Shown here in pieces: positions 6,250-13,934 of a DNA stretch of 33,995 bases. Numbering within the stretch: position 1 is the stretch's first letter; each line of letters opens with the position of its first letter. The notes beneath the pieces are model-generated. The model worked only from the letters and a program-made list of their open reading frames with translations, ran no database searches and had not been told where the DNA came from. The translations under genes and the position numbers were made by a program. The stretch is taken from positions 1-33,995 of the forward strand of contig NZ_BNAY01000020.1 in assembly GCF_014654365.1 (NCBI RefSeq), given 5' to 3'. This stretch comes from Amycolatopsis oliviviridis. GTDB lineage: Bacteria > Actinomycetota > Actinomycetes > Mycobacteriales > Pseudonocardiaceae.

Positions 6250-7419
6250 ATGAAATCGCAGATCGTGCCGGCCACGCGGCTGAACGCCGCCATGCACGCC
6301 GGGTTCTTCCTGCTGCTGGCCGCCTCGGTGGCCAGGTTCGTCGCGGCGCACGGATTGAGCGGCGCCACCCCGCTGATCCTCGTGCTCACCGGCACGCTCG
6401 CGCTGGTCTACGTGGCGGGAGTGCTGAGCTGGGCCGTGCTTGGCCGGTGGCGTGCGGTGTGGCTGGCCGCGGTGATCGCGGTCTGGCTCGCCCTGGTGGT
6501 GGCCGCGCCGAGTTTCGCCTGGTGCGCCGTGCCGCTGTTCTTCGTCTGCCTGCAGGTGCTGCGCCCGCGGGTCGTGATCGCGGTGGTCGTCCTGCTGACC
6601 GTCGCGACCATCCTCGCCCAGCTGAGGATCGCGACCGAATTCGATCCGAGCATCGTGCTCGCGCCGATCGCGGTCGCGCTGATGGCCACGATGACGTTCC
6701 TCCAGCTCGACCGGGACAAGGTGGAGCTGAGGAGGACGGTCGGGGATCTCCTGCACGCCAGGATCGACCTCGCGCAGAGCCAGCGCCTTGCCGGGATGAT
6801 GCACGAACGCGAGCGGCTGGCGCGGGAGATCCACGACGCCCTCGCGCAGGGGCTCTCGAGTATGCGGATGCTGCTGCAGGCCGCCCAGCGGAGCTGGGAC
6901 ACGGATCCGAAGCTGGCCAGGGGGCACGTGTCCCGCGCCGTCGAAGCGGCGGGCGACACCCTCGCCGAGGCGCGCCGGTTCGTCCAGGGCCTGGGATCAC
7001 CGCGGCTCGACGCCACGGATCTCGTCGAGTCCTTGAAGGATCTCGCCGAGCAGATCGGGTTCGTCGCCATGCACCGGGTGCGTTTCGAGATCAGCGGGGA
7101 CCCGTATCCGCTGCGGCCCGAGGTGGAGGCCGGTCTGCTCCGCATCGCGCAGGGCGCGCTGGCGAACGTGAGTGAACACGCGAGGGCGGAGGAAGCGGCC
7201 GTCACGCTGACCTACGTCGAAGAATGTGTCGTCCTCGACATCCGTGACGACGGTGTCGGCTTCGACCCGGATTCGGTGCGCGCGAGCGGCGACCGGGGGA
7301 ACGGGCTGAGGATGATCAGGGAGCGGCTCGCCGAACTCGGTGGTGAGATGGTGGTCGAGAGCGTGCCGGGAGAGGGCACCGCGCTCGCCGTCGCCGTGCC
7401 CACCAGGGAGATGCGATGA
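6250..7419 (+). CDS. senS: SenS-like membrane sensor histidine kinase (HisKA_3 type)
   Basis: This 389-residue kinase has five or six membrane helices in residues 16-151 with short loops, a coiled linker, then a HisKA_3 dimerisation domain with REIHDALAQGLSSM (phospho-acceptor His about 195). The HATPase domain shows an ANVSEHARAEEA N-box, DDGVGFDP and GNGLRMIRERLAELGG. There is no large extracytoplasmic domain, so sensing probably depends on the membrane part and a partner such as the HbpS-like protein. The start at 6250 follows GGGAGGACCGGG. The stop overlaps the regulator start by 4 bp (ATGA). The senS name is by analogy with the S. reticuli locus. Confidence 0.85.
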   Translation: MKSQIVPATRLNAAMHAGFFLLLAASVARFVAAHGLSGATPLILVLTGTLALVYVAGVLSWAVLGRWRAVWLAAVIAVWLALVVAAPSFAWCAVPLFFVCLQVLRPRVVIAVVVLLTVATILAQLRIATEFDPSIVLAPIAVALMATMTFLQLDRDKVELRRTVGDLLHARIDLAQSQRLAGMMHERERLAREIHDALAQGLSSMRMLLQAAQRSWDTDPKLARGHVSRAVEAAGDTLAEARRFVQGLGSPRLDATDLVESLKDLAEQIGFVAMHRVRFEISGDPYPLRPEVEAGLLRIAQGALANVSEHARAEEAAVTLTYVEECVVLDIRDDGVGFDPDSVRASGDRGNGLRMIRERLAELGGEMVVESVPGEGTALAVAVPTREMR

Positions 7420-8042
7420 CCGTCAGGGTGCTGATCGTCGACGATCACCCGGTGGTCCGGGCGGGAATCGCCGCGCTGCTCGCCGGGGAGCCCGACATCG
7501 AGGTGATCGGTGAATGCACCGGCGCCGACGAAGCCGTGCTGTTCGCCGAGGCCCGGAAGCCGGACGTCGTGCTGATGGATCTGCAGCTCGGCGACGGTCC
7601 CGACGGCGTGAACGCCACCGAGCGCGTGACCGCCCTGCCGGACGCCCCGAAGGTGCTGGTGCTCACCACTTACGACGCCGAACTGGACATCACCAGGGCG
7701 GTGGCGGCGGGCGCCACCGGCTACCTGCTCAAAGCGGGACCGCCCGAGGACCTCTTCCGCGGTATCCACGCGGCCGCGCGCGGCGAGACCGCGTTGGCAC
7801 CCCAGGTCGCGGCCCGGCTTTTCGGGCATATGCGCGCGCCGGCGCCCGCACTGAGCCCTCGTGAGACCGAAATCGTGCAGCTGCTGGCGGAAGGCCTGAT
7901 CAACCGGCAGATCGCCGCGCGCCTGTTCATTTCCGAAGCCACGGTGAAGACCCACCTGGTCCACATCTACGACAAGCTCGGCGTCGACAGCCGTGCCGGA
8001 GCGGTCGCCGTCGCCACGGAACGGAGGATCATCCGCAACTGA
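7416..8042 (+). CDS. senR: SenR-like NarL/LuxR-family response regulator
   Basis: This 208-residue protein has a receiver domain with all key residues: acidic pair Asp9-Asp10 (VDDHPVVRAG), phospho-acceptor Asp55 (VVLMDLQLG), the Thr in VLVLTTYD and the Lys in GYLLKAG. The C-terminal LuxR helix-turn-helix is LSPRETEIVQLLAEGLINRQ followed by the TVKTHLVHIYDKLGV recognition helix. It is coupled to the kinase by a 4-bp overlap and is the cognate regulator. It probably controls the divergent hbpS-ankyrin operon through the intergenic dyad. It converges with the methyltransferase gene, leaving 12 bp between stops. Confidence 0.88.
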   Translation: MTVRVLIVDDHPVVRAGIAALLAGEPDIEVIGECTGADEAVLFAEARKPDVVLMDLQLGDGPDGVNATERVTALPDAPKVLVLTTYDAELDITRAVAAGATGYLLKAGPPEDLFRGIHAAARGETALAPQVAARLFGHMRAPAPALSPRETEIVQLLAEGLINRQIAARLFISEATVKTHLVHIYDKLGVDSRAGAVAVATERRIIRN

Positions 8043-8054
8043 CGGGCCGTGCGG

Positions 8055-8918
8055 TCAGGGCTTGCGGCCCACGGCGGCGACGATGCAGTTGCCCGCGGCA
8101 GGCATCGGTTCCGGCCGGGGGCCGGTGGGCCACCACTGGTCGTTGACCACGATGCCCGGGTCCATGAGTTCGAGGCCGTCGAGCATTTCTTCGAGCTCGG
8201 CCCGCGTGCGGAAGAAGCCCCGGCTGATGCTCTGGTTCAGGATCGCCTGCACCCGGTGGGCGATGTGGCTGTGCTCGTTCTCCGGGTCGAAGAAGTGCGA
8301 GAAAACCACGTAGGACCCGGAGGGGATCGCTTCGATGTAGGTCTGCAGGACCTGCGCCGGGGGCATGCCTTCGGCTTCGCTGTGGTGGTGCAGCGTGGCC
8401 ACGTGCATCAGGGCCAGCGGGCGGCTGAAGTCGAGCGTGGTGGTGACGACGTCGTTCTTCAGGACCTCGTCCGGCTCGAAGATGTTGGCGCCGATGAGGC
8501 GGGTCCGGTCGTTCTCTTCGAGCAGCGCGCGGCCGTGCGCGAGCACCACGGGGTCGTTGTCGACGTACACGACCTGCGCGTCGGGGTTGATCCGCTGCGC
8601 GACCTGGTGGGTGTTCTCCGCCGTGGGCAGGCCGGAGCCGCAGTCGAGGAACTGGTCGATCCCCGCCTTGCCTGCCAGGAAGCGGACCGCGCGGGTCAGG
8701 AAGGCCCGGTTGCTGACCGCGATGATGTTGACCTCGGGCACGGCCTGGTTCAGCTGAGCGAGCAGCTGCCTGTCGACCTCGTAGTTGTCCTTGCCGCCGA
8801 GGGCGGCGTCGTAGGCGCGCGCCACGCTGGGCACGGTCGTGTCGATCCTGTTGGAAGGAAGATCGACATTCCCGGTGTCTTGGGCCACGGCATACCCCAC
8901 AGGTAATCGGACGGTCAC
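8055..8918 (-). CDS. SAM-dependent methyltransferase, DUF574/Methyltransf_19 type
   Basis: This 287-residue protein belongs to the actinobacterial DUF574 family. Visible hallmarks are RIDTTVPSVARAYDAALGGK, the SAM motif QFLDCGSGLPTAENTHQVAQ, VYVDNDPVVLAHGRALL, the ALMHVATLHHH segment, and the C-terminal LMDPGIVVNDQWWP. No substrate is established for most members. The start is a GTG at 8918. It lies 63 bp after the amidinotransferase-like gene on the same strand and could be the last gene of the cupin operon, but these methyltransferases are abundant in actinomycetes and membership in the cluster is uncertain. Confidence 0.85.
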   Translation of the reverse strand: MTVRLPVGYAVAQDTGNVDLPSNRIDTTVPSVARAYDAALGGKDNYEVDRQLLAQLNQAVPEVNIIAVSNRAFLTRAVRFLAGKAGIDQFLDCGSGLPTAENTHQVAQRINPDAQVVYVDNDPVVLAHGRALLEENDRTRLIGANIFEPDEVLKNDVVTTTLDFSRPLALMHVATLHHHSEAEGMPPAQVLQTYIEAIPSGSYVVFSHFFDPENEHSHIAHRVQAILNQSISRGFFRTRAELEEMLDGLELMDPGIVVNDQWWPTGPRPEPMPAAGNCIVAAVGRKP

Positions 8919-8981
8919 TCAACGTCGGAACGGATGCTACCAGCGAGTCGCTTCCGCTCCACGAAGAGGACGCCGCGGCCG

Positions 8982-9800
8982 CTACGGAGCCTGGCCGGTT
9001 TTCCCTGGGGCGGGACGCAGTTCCAGCGTGCAGCATTTGACGCTCCCGCCGCCCTTGAGCAGTTCCGACAGATCGGCGCCGATCGGATCGAAGCCTCGCT
9101 CCCGCAGCCGTGCGATCAGTCCTGTCGCGGCTTGCGGAAGGATGACGTGACGCCCGTCGGAGACCGCGTTCAGGCCGAACGCCGCGGCGTCGGCGGCCGA
9201 GGCGATGACGGCGTCCGGGTACAGCTTTTCCAGTCGCCGCCTGCTTTCCTCGGTGAACGCTTCCGGGAAGTACATGATCCTTTCGTCGTCCAGGACGGTC
9301 AGCGCGGTGTCCAGGTGGTAGTAACGCGGGTCGGTCAGCGTCAGCCCCACCACCGGTACGCCGAAGAACTCCGCGGCCTCGTCATGGGCCCGGCGGTCGG
9401 TGCGGAACCCCGAACCCGCCAGGATCCGGGAACCGGTGACCAGGAAATCGCCTTCGCCCTCGTTGGCCCATCGGGCCTGCCGGACGTCGCGATACCCGTG
9501 CTCGGTGAACCATTTCAGGTACGCCGCGGATTCCGGGCGGCGGTGCCGGTGGTGGAAGCGCGCGACCAGCGCCCGGCCGTTCACCACCGTGGCCCCGTTG
9601 GCCGCGTACACCATGTCCGGCAGACCCGGAGCCGGATCCAGCAGGTCCACTCGATGGCCAAGGCCGAGGTACAACTCGCGCAGCCCTTCCCATTGGGTGA
9701 TCGCGAGCCGCGTGTCGGTGGGTTTGCCGGGATCCATCCACGGGTTGATCGAGTACTCGACGTCGAAGTGCGCCGGTCTGACCATGAGATAGTGCCGCAT
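8982..9800 (-). CDS. Amidinotransferase/dimethylargininase (DDAH)-like enzyme
   Basis: This 272-residue protein shows the guanidine-modifying (pentein) fold: N-terminal MVRPAHFDVEYSINPWMD, AANGATVVNGRAL, the acidic ANEGEGDF, the catalytic His region YYHLDTALTVL, and the C-terminal nucleophile GGGSVKCCTLEL (Cys about 256). Members hydrolyse or transfer amidino groups of arginine derivatives, or convert arginine to citrulline or ornithine. ATG 9800 is preceded by AGGGGG. In the cupin operon it could supply an ornithine or citrulline-type building block or remove a guanidine; this is speculation. A 16-bp gap separates it from the upstream gene. Confidence 0.82.
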   Translation of the reverse strand: MRHYLMVRPAHFDVEYSINPWMDPGKPTDTRLAITQWEGLRELYLGLGHRVDLLDPAPGLPDMVYAANGATVVNGRALVARFHHRHRRPESAAYLKWFTEHGYRDVRQARWANEGEGDFLVTGSRILAGSGFRTDRRAHDEAAEFFGVPVVGLTLTDPRYYHLDTALTVLDDERIMYFPEAFTEESRRRLEKLYPDAVIASAADAAAFGLNAVSDGRHVILPQAATGLIARLRERGFDPIGADLSELLKGGGSVKCCTLELRPAPGKTGQAP

Positions 9801-9816
9801 CTGTGTCCCCCTGTGT

Positions 9817-10479
9817 TCAGGCCGTCTGCAAGGATTTCCGGGTGGCCACCAGCCGTTTGACCAGCTGGTCGCGAATACGGGGCGGGATGTCCGGGGCGAA
9901 CCGCCGGAGGTAGCTCTCGGCGTGCACCTCGTCGTCCATCAGGAACGGCAGGTCGAAGACGACCAGTTTGCGGATGGCCAGCAACGGGACCGGCGCGCGC
10001 AGTGCCTTGAACTTCTCGTTCCACAGGCCGGGCTGGTCGCAGACCGGGTGGAACTGCCCGATCATCAGTCCGTCGTTGACGAACTTGTCCTTCGCCTCGC
10101 GTTGCAGGGCGTCCAGTCCCGTCGAGTCGTGGTAGTCCAGTTGTGGCAGCACGAGGAGGATCGTCAGCAGTTCCCGGTCCGCGGGCGAGATCCTCGCCGA
10201 CAGCCGTTCGTACCACGAGCGCAGGCTTTCGATCGCGTCGCGGACGTCCGTCCCGCCGTCCGTGGCGGTCAGGGCCGCCAGATGGAAGAGTCCTTTGTGG
10301 AGTGATGGCTGGGTGTACGGGCACACCGGACCGTTCCGGCCCAGTTCCGGATGCGGGGAAACCAGATAACGGCCCGCCCAGGCCAGGATTTCCCGTGTGT
10401 AGGGCCGATGTTCCGCGGGGACGGCGCCGTTCTCGACCTCGGCCGCGGTCCAGATGAGAACCTTGTCGTCGCCGATCAT
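9817..10479 (-). CDS. Conserved protein of unknown function (DUF6875-like)
   Basis: This 220-residue protein has no catalytic motif I can name with confidence. It shows a conserved-looking VCPYTQPSLHKGLFHLA, a long helical middle (DVRDAIESLRSWYERLSARI), LVLPQLDYHDSTGLDAL, a MIGQFHPVCDQPGLWN stretch, and AIRKLVVFDLPFL with a basic C-terminus. I recall similar proteins under DUF6875 near secondary-metabolite genes, but this needs a profile search. Its ATG overlaps the stop of the FAD oxidase gene by 4 bp (ATGA), so the two are probably translated together. It contains no signal peptide or membrane helix. Confidence 0.75.
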   Translation of the reverse strand: MIGDDKVLIWTAAEVENGAVPAEHRPYTREILAWAGRYLVSPHPELGRNGPVCPYTQPSLHKGLFHLAALTATDGGTDVRDAIESLRSWYERLSARISPADRELLTILLVLPQLDYHDSTGLDALQREAKDKFVNDGLMIGQFHPVCDQPGLWNEKFKALRAPVPLLAIRKLVVFDLPFLMDDEVHAESYLRRFAPDIPPRIRDQLVKRLVATRKSLQTA

Positions 10480-11855
10480 GATCCGATGCTTTGCGCGAAG
10501 GTGAAGACGCCGTCGGGGTCGACCCGTTCCTTGATCTCCTCGAGCCGCGGGTAGTTGACGCCGTAGTAGGCGTCGCGCCAGCCTTCGAGATCCGGGTCGA
10601 TGAAGTTCTGGAAAGCGCCATCGGACACGAAGGGCGACATCGCGTCCGCGAGGCCGGCCAGCCAGCGGAGGTTGGCGTCGACCACGGCGGGCTCGTCGTC
10701 CTCGGCCCACGAAGTGTCCATGGAGAGCAGGAACAGCGCGTTCCGGTGGGCGAACGCGGTGTCCCGCACGCCCACCCGGTTGATCGCGCCACCCCAGGAG
10801 AACAGGGCCGCACCACCACCGTCCGGATTCCCGCTGCCCGGGAAGCGGTCGACGAACGAGAGCATCGTGGCGATCGCCTCCTCGGGCAGCGGCTCGGTGA
10901 CGATGGCCGTCCGCGCCGCGAACGCGCCTTCGGAGGTCTCGTGCAGCAGATCGTCCTTGGCCTCCCAGAAAGTCCGGTCCGCGATCTCCATGCGGATCGG
11001 CCGGGCGACGGACAGGACGGGGTCGAGGATCTCGCGCACTTCCTTGGCGGGGCCGAAATGCTGCCCGATGGCCGACACGACGCCCTTCGACTCGCCCGCC
11101 TTGCTGATGCCGACCCGGGTCGCGAACTCGTCCGGTGCCTTCCGCGCGATCTCTTGCAGCACCGAGAAGACCTTCGGCGCGTCCGCGCGGTCCCACAGCA
11201 CCACATAGCTGGCGCAGTCGGCGACCGGCGTCGCCTGGAAGGTGAAGGAGACGTTGACACCGAAGTTCCCGCCGCCGCCACCGCGGCACGCCCAGAACAG
11301 ATCGGCGTTCTCCGTCGCGTCGCACCTCAGCACCTGTCCGTCCGCGGTGACCAGGGTGGTCTCCACCAGCGCGTCCGCGGTGAGCCCGAGCACGCGCGAG
11401 GTGGCCCCGCAGCCGCCGCCGAGGGTGAGGCCCGCGATGCCGACCGAGGCGCCGTTGCCCAGTGCGAACGCCATCTCGTGGGGCTGGATCGCGGCGTAGA
11501 CGTCCGCCATCAGCGCGCCGCCCGCGACCGTCACGAGTCCGGTCGAACCGTTGGCGGACACGGTGTTCAGCGCGCCGAGGTCGATCACCAGGCCGTTGTT
11601 GACCGAATGTCCCGCGTAGCTGTGCCCGCCGCACCGGGCGACGACCTCGACACCGGCGTCGCGTGCCCACTCGATGGCCCGTCGCACGTCGTCGGTGCCG
11701 GCCACGGACACGACACCGCGGGGGGTGATCCCGGCGAACCGCTTGTTGAACGGCATGGAGGCGTCACGGAACCCGGCCTCTCCAGGACGCCGTACGCGGC
11801 CGTCCACGGCCCGGGCGAGACGTCGCCAGTCCGCGTCGGTCAGGCAGCGCGACAC
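10476..11855 (-). CDS. FAD-linked oxidase (berberine-bridge-enzyme/6-hydroxynicotine-oxidase type)
   Basis: This 459-residue protein has an FAD_binding_4 domain (GVVSVAGTDDVRRAIEWARD, ARCGGHSYAGHS, GNGASVGIAG, LTLGGGCGATSRVLGL) and a C-terminal BBE domain ending in YPRLEEIKERVDPDGVF. His78 in GGHSYAG is the expected 8-alpha covalent flavin site. The second covalent site, a Cys in the GVCPTVG position of bicovalent members, is Gly here (GNGAS), so the flavin is probably bound through His only. Such enzymes oxidise alcohols or amines or form rings in natural-product pathways. The GTG at 11855 overlaps the upstream stop (TAGTG) and has GAGGTG 5 bases before it; a start at 11915 would overlap that gene by about 60 bp. 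Confidence 0.88.
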   Translation of the reverse strand: MSRCLTDADWRRLARAVDGRVRRPGEAGFRDASMPFNKRFAGITPRGVVSVAGTDDVRRAIEWARDAGVEVVARCGGHSYAGHSVNNGLVIDLGALNTVSANGSTGLVTVAGGALMADVYAAIQPHEMAFALGNGASVGIAGLTLGGGCGATSRVLGLTADALVETTLVTADGQVLRCDATENADLFWACRGGGGGNFGVNVSFTFQATPVADCASYVVLWDRADAPKVFSVLQEIARKAPDEFATRVGISKAGESKGVVSAIGQHFGPAKEVREILDPVLSVARPIRMEIADRTFWEAKDDLLHETSEGAFAARTAIVTEPLPEEAIATMLSFVDRFPGSGNPDGGGAALFSWGGAINRVGVRDTAFAHRNALFLLSMDTSWAEDDEPAVVDANLRWLAGLADAMSPFVSDGAFQNFIDPDLEGWRDAYYGVNYPRLEEIKERVDPDGVFTFAQSIGS

Positions 11856-12178
11856 TAGCTCACCTCGTCGAGATAGGACACGCCGGTGGCGGCGTGCGGG
11901 CCGTAGCGTTCCCACACCTCACGCAGCCGGAGGCGACCGTCCTCGGCCACCTCCGGGGTGTTCACCGTGTGCCCGCAGATCACCTCACCGGTGGCGAGCA
12001 CCATCGTGTACCCCAGATGCAGGGCGCCGTCTTCCCGCTGGGCGCCGGTGATCGACCCTCGCCGCACCTCGCCGCCGGCGAATTCGGCCCAGACGACATC
12101 GCCTTCTTGCCGGTACACGGCCACCGCGTCGGCGTCGCCGCCCGCTTTGCGGAATCTCCGCCCGTCGTAATCAATCAT
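11855..12178 (-). CDS. Small conserved protein of unknown function (107 aa)
   Basis: This 107-residue, mostly beta-strand protein begins MIDYDGRRFRKAGGDADA and has VVWAEFAGGEVRRGSITG, DGALHLGYTMVLATGEVICG and LRLREVWERYGPHAATG. Similar small actinobacterial proteins are often loosely annotated as N-acetylglutamate synthase, but I see no acetyltransferase motif and would not use that name. Its start overlaps the cupin gene stop by 8 bp and its stop overlaps the oxidase GTG by one base, so it is firmly inside the operon. Confidence 0.75.
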   Translation of the reverse strand: MIDYDGRRFRKAGGDADAVAVYRQEGDVVWAEFAGGEVRRGSITGAQREDGALHLGYTMVLATGEVICGHTVNTPEVAEDGRLRLREVWERYGPHAATGVSYLDEVS

Positions 12179-12572
12179 GGGACTCGGCCCGGTCGATCTC
12201 GTGGGCGACGAACTCGTCGGACATCGCGCGGTCCCACCAGATCGCGTAGTAGGAGAAATCCTCGTCCCGGTCGTTGACGAGGTGATGTTCGATTCCCGGT
12301 TTCAGGAATACGAGGTCTCCGGCCGCGAACTCGTGTCGCCGATCCTCGGCGATCACCGCGGCGCTCCCGGCCATGCCGATGAAGATCTCGTGTTCGTGAT
12401 GAGCGTGGGACACCGACACGTCGCCGGGGCGCAGAACGCACCAAGCCCCTCGAAACGGTGCTGTCAAACCGTTCCACGGATAGAGCAGCTTCATGTCCAA
12501 TCCGTAGGCCCGCGTCAGGTTCTCGTGCTCCAGCCTGCGGATGTCCACGACAGCAAGGTCTTGGTCAGTCAC
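12171..12572 (-). CDS. Small cupin protein, candidate missing half of a split hydrazine synthetase
   Basis: This 133-residue single-domain cupin has a full metal site: motif 1 RPGDVSVSHAHHEHEIFIG with His56, His58 and Glu62, and motif 2 GDLVFLKPGIEHHLVN with His96. It also shows LYPWNGLTAPFRGAWCV at the front and DFSYYAIWWD near the end. In hydrazine synthetases known to me (Spb40, PyrN, Tri28 types), a cupin domain fused to a MetRS-like domain makes the N-N bond. The MetRS-like protein here (15215-16741) has no cupin, so this protein is the natural candidate partner. It starts at GTG 12572 (GGAG upstream) and is first in its operon, under the same dyad as the other cluster operons. The partnership is inferred. 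Confidence 0.85.
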   Translation of the reverse strand: MTDQDLAVVDIRRLEHENLTRAYGLDMKLLYPWNGLTAPFRGAWCVLRPGDVSVSHAHHEHEIFIGMAGSAAVIAEDRRHEFAAGDLVFLKPGIEHHLVNDRDEDFSYYAIWWDRAMSDEFVAHEIDRAESHD

Positions 12573-12640
12573 ATCCCACTCCGATCAGCGTGCTTTCCCG
12601 TCCGGGATCCGGTGCTGATCGGAGGCTATGTTCGGCCGTC

Positions 12641-12666
12641 TTCCCGGCGATAGGGGAACTATTCCC
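12641..12666. promoter_or_regulatory. Cluster operator dyad upstream of the cupin operon
   Basis: Half-sites TTCCC (12641-12645), GGGAA (12654-12658) and TTCCC (12662-12666) form two overlapping inverted repeats. On the minus strand the first reads TTCCCC-TATCGCC-GGGAAG, the same 19-bp layout as at 13845-13863 and 24469-24487. It lies about 70-95 bp before the cupin start and just downstream of the regulator stop. Confidence 0.7.
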
Positions 12667-12679
12667 GTTTGCCGGTCAA

Positions 12680-13444
12680 TCAGCCGCGGCCGAGACCGGC
12701 GTCCCGCGCCAGCACTATCGCCTGTGCGCGATCGGCCACGCCGAGTTTGCCGAAGACGGCGGAAACGCGGTTGCTGATGGTCTTCTGCGCGAGTGCGAGA
12801 TCGCGGGCGATGGCCGCGTTCGACTTGCCGGCGGCGATCCGGTCGAGCACTTCCCGTTCCCTCGTGGTCAGCTGGGGAAAAGGATAGGGTTCCGGGCCGA
12901 GTGCCGAACGCATCAAGGCGCTGAACCGGCCGGCGATCGCCTTCCCGACGATCGCTTCGCCCGCGGCCACGACCTGGACGCCGCGGATGACCTGATCCAG
13001 GTCGGCGCCCTTGATCAGATACCCGCGCGCCCCCGCCTGGATCGCCGATCGGATGGCGGTGTCCTCGTCGACCGCGCTCAGCACCAGGACCCGGGTTTCC
13101 GGTGCGACGCGGGAAACCCGGCTGATCACGTCGACGGTCGCGGATTCGCCGAGTTGCGGGTCGATGACCAGGACGTCCGGCCGGTGACGGAAGGTCTCCG
13201 CGATCGTCGCGTTCGCCGTGGCCGCCTCGCCGATGACGGCGATGCCGCTGACGTTTTCGAGCGCGGACCGGACCCGGTAGCGGACCGTGGGCTGGCTGTC
13301 GGCGAGCAGCACGGTCACCCAGACGGGATCGCCGTCTTCGTCCTCTCTTTCCCGGTCGGGTAGCAGGCTCGTGGTGCGCCGCTGATCGCGACCTCCGGAC
13401 GGCCAGATACGGGCGGTGTTGCCGATACTTGCGTGATGATTCAT
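12680..13444 (-). CDS. Orphan NarL/LuxR-family response regulator, likely cluster regulator
   Basis: This 254-residue protein has an unusual N-terminal extension of about 45 charged residues, a receiver domain, and a LuxR helix-turn-helix (LTTREREVLDRIAAGKSNAA, QKTISNRVSAVFGKLGV). The receiver keeps the phospho-acceptor Asp (VLVIDPQLG), the switch Ser (VLVLSAVDED) and the Lys (GYLIKGAD). The second Asp of the usual DD pair is Ser (LLADSQP versus VDDHP), so metal binding and phosphorylation may be altered. No kinase gene is adjacent. The ATG at 13444 has AGGGGG upstream. Its place between the cupin operon and the N-hydroxylase operon, both with TTCCC/GGGAA dyads, makes it the best candidate for their regulator. 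Confidence 0.85.
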   Translation of the reverse strand: MNHHASIGNTARIWPSGGRDQRRTTSLLPDREREDEDGDPVWVTVLLADSQPTVRYRVRSALENVSGIAVIGEAATANATIAETFRHRPDVLVIDPQLGESATVDVISRVSRVAPETRVLVLSAVDEDTAIRSAIQAGARGYLIKGADLDQVIRGVQVVAAGEAIVGKAIAGRFSALMRSALGPEPYPFPQLTTREREVLDRIAAGKSNAAIARDLALAQKTISNRVSAVFGKLGVADRAQAIVLARDAGLGRG

Positions 13445-13602
13445 TCTTGCCCCCTGTGCTGCCACTACTGAGCCTCCCTGATCGGCTCCGTTCGGTTAAG
13501 TGCGATGAGGTGCGCGCTCGACCGTGGCGGGGATGGAACTGGCCGGTCGCGAGACCAGTCTATGTAGAAGGTGTCGAACGGAGCCATACGACCGTTATGG
13601 AC

Positions 13603-13620
13603 AATTGATCGCAATCAATT
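13603..13620. promoter_or_regulatory. Perfect dyad AATTGAT-N4-ATCAATT
   Basis: AATTGAT (13603-13609), CGCA and ATCAATT (13614-13620) form a perfect 7-bp inverted repeat in an AT-rich patch, 159 bp before the regulator start on the minus strand. It differs from the TTCCC/GGGAA dyads, so it may bind another protein. The hairpin followed by a T-run (ATTTTTCG) could also act as a weak terminator. Confidence 0.4.
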
Positions 13621-13773
13621 TTTCGCGCAGGGGAAGTGTCCGATCAATAGAAAAGTCCAGGTCCGCCCGTCGTGTCCGGTGTGATTCCGGCATTCGGGTT
13701 AGTGCTTGAGAGTTAGCCTCAAAGGGTACCAGGGCGAGCCCGTTCGGACGCCGGGGAGGATAAGTGCCTGGAT

Positions 13774-13885
13774 TTCCCCGATAAAGGGGGGATCTTCCCG
13801 GTTTCCGGGAAATCCGCTGTGCCGGTCGGACGACCATGGGGAGATTCCCCGGACGGCGGGAAACCCTTCCCTATCCCCGGGGAAA
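13774..13885. promoter_or_regulatory. Array of TTCCC/GGGAA operator dyads before the N-hydroxylase operon
   Basis: Four inverted repeats lie 50-161 bp before the GTG at 13935: TTCCCC-N7-GGGGGA (13774-13792, imperfect), TTCCCGG-TTT-CCGGGAA (13795-13811, perfect), GGGGA-GAT-TCCCC (13838-13850) running into TTCCCC-N7-GGGAAA (13845-13863), and TTCCCT-N7-GGGAAA (13867-13885) around a TCCCCGGGGA core. The 19-bp form recurs before the cupin and MFS operons. Confidence 0.72.
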
Positions 13886-13934
13886 CGCCGGTCCATAGTG
13901 TCGGCACTCTATTCTGGACGAACGGGGTGTATCT

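Larger units (their letters stand above)
13445..13934. other. 490-bp divergent regulatory region of the cluster
   Basis: No gene is seen here. The regulator-proximal half (about 13540-13700) is noticeably richer in A and T than its surroundings and holds a perfect dyad at 13603-13620. The N-hydroxylase-proximal part (13774-13885) is packed with TTCCC/GGGAA half-sites. The unusual length for this compact genome suggests several binding sites. Confidence 0.7.

Noticed and set aside
13445..13760. Possible iron-responsive (IdeR/DmdR) box around the TTAGCC sequence near 13713
   Set aside because: Only a half-site is seen and no 19-bp palindrome. The N-hydroxylase is not accompanied by siderophore synthetases or transporters, so a siderophore locus is not supported.
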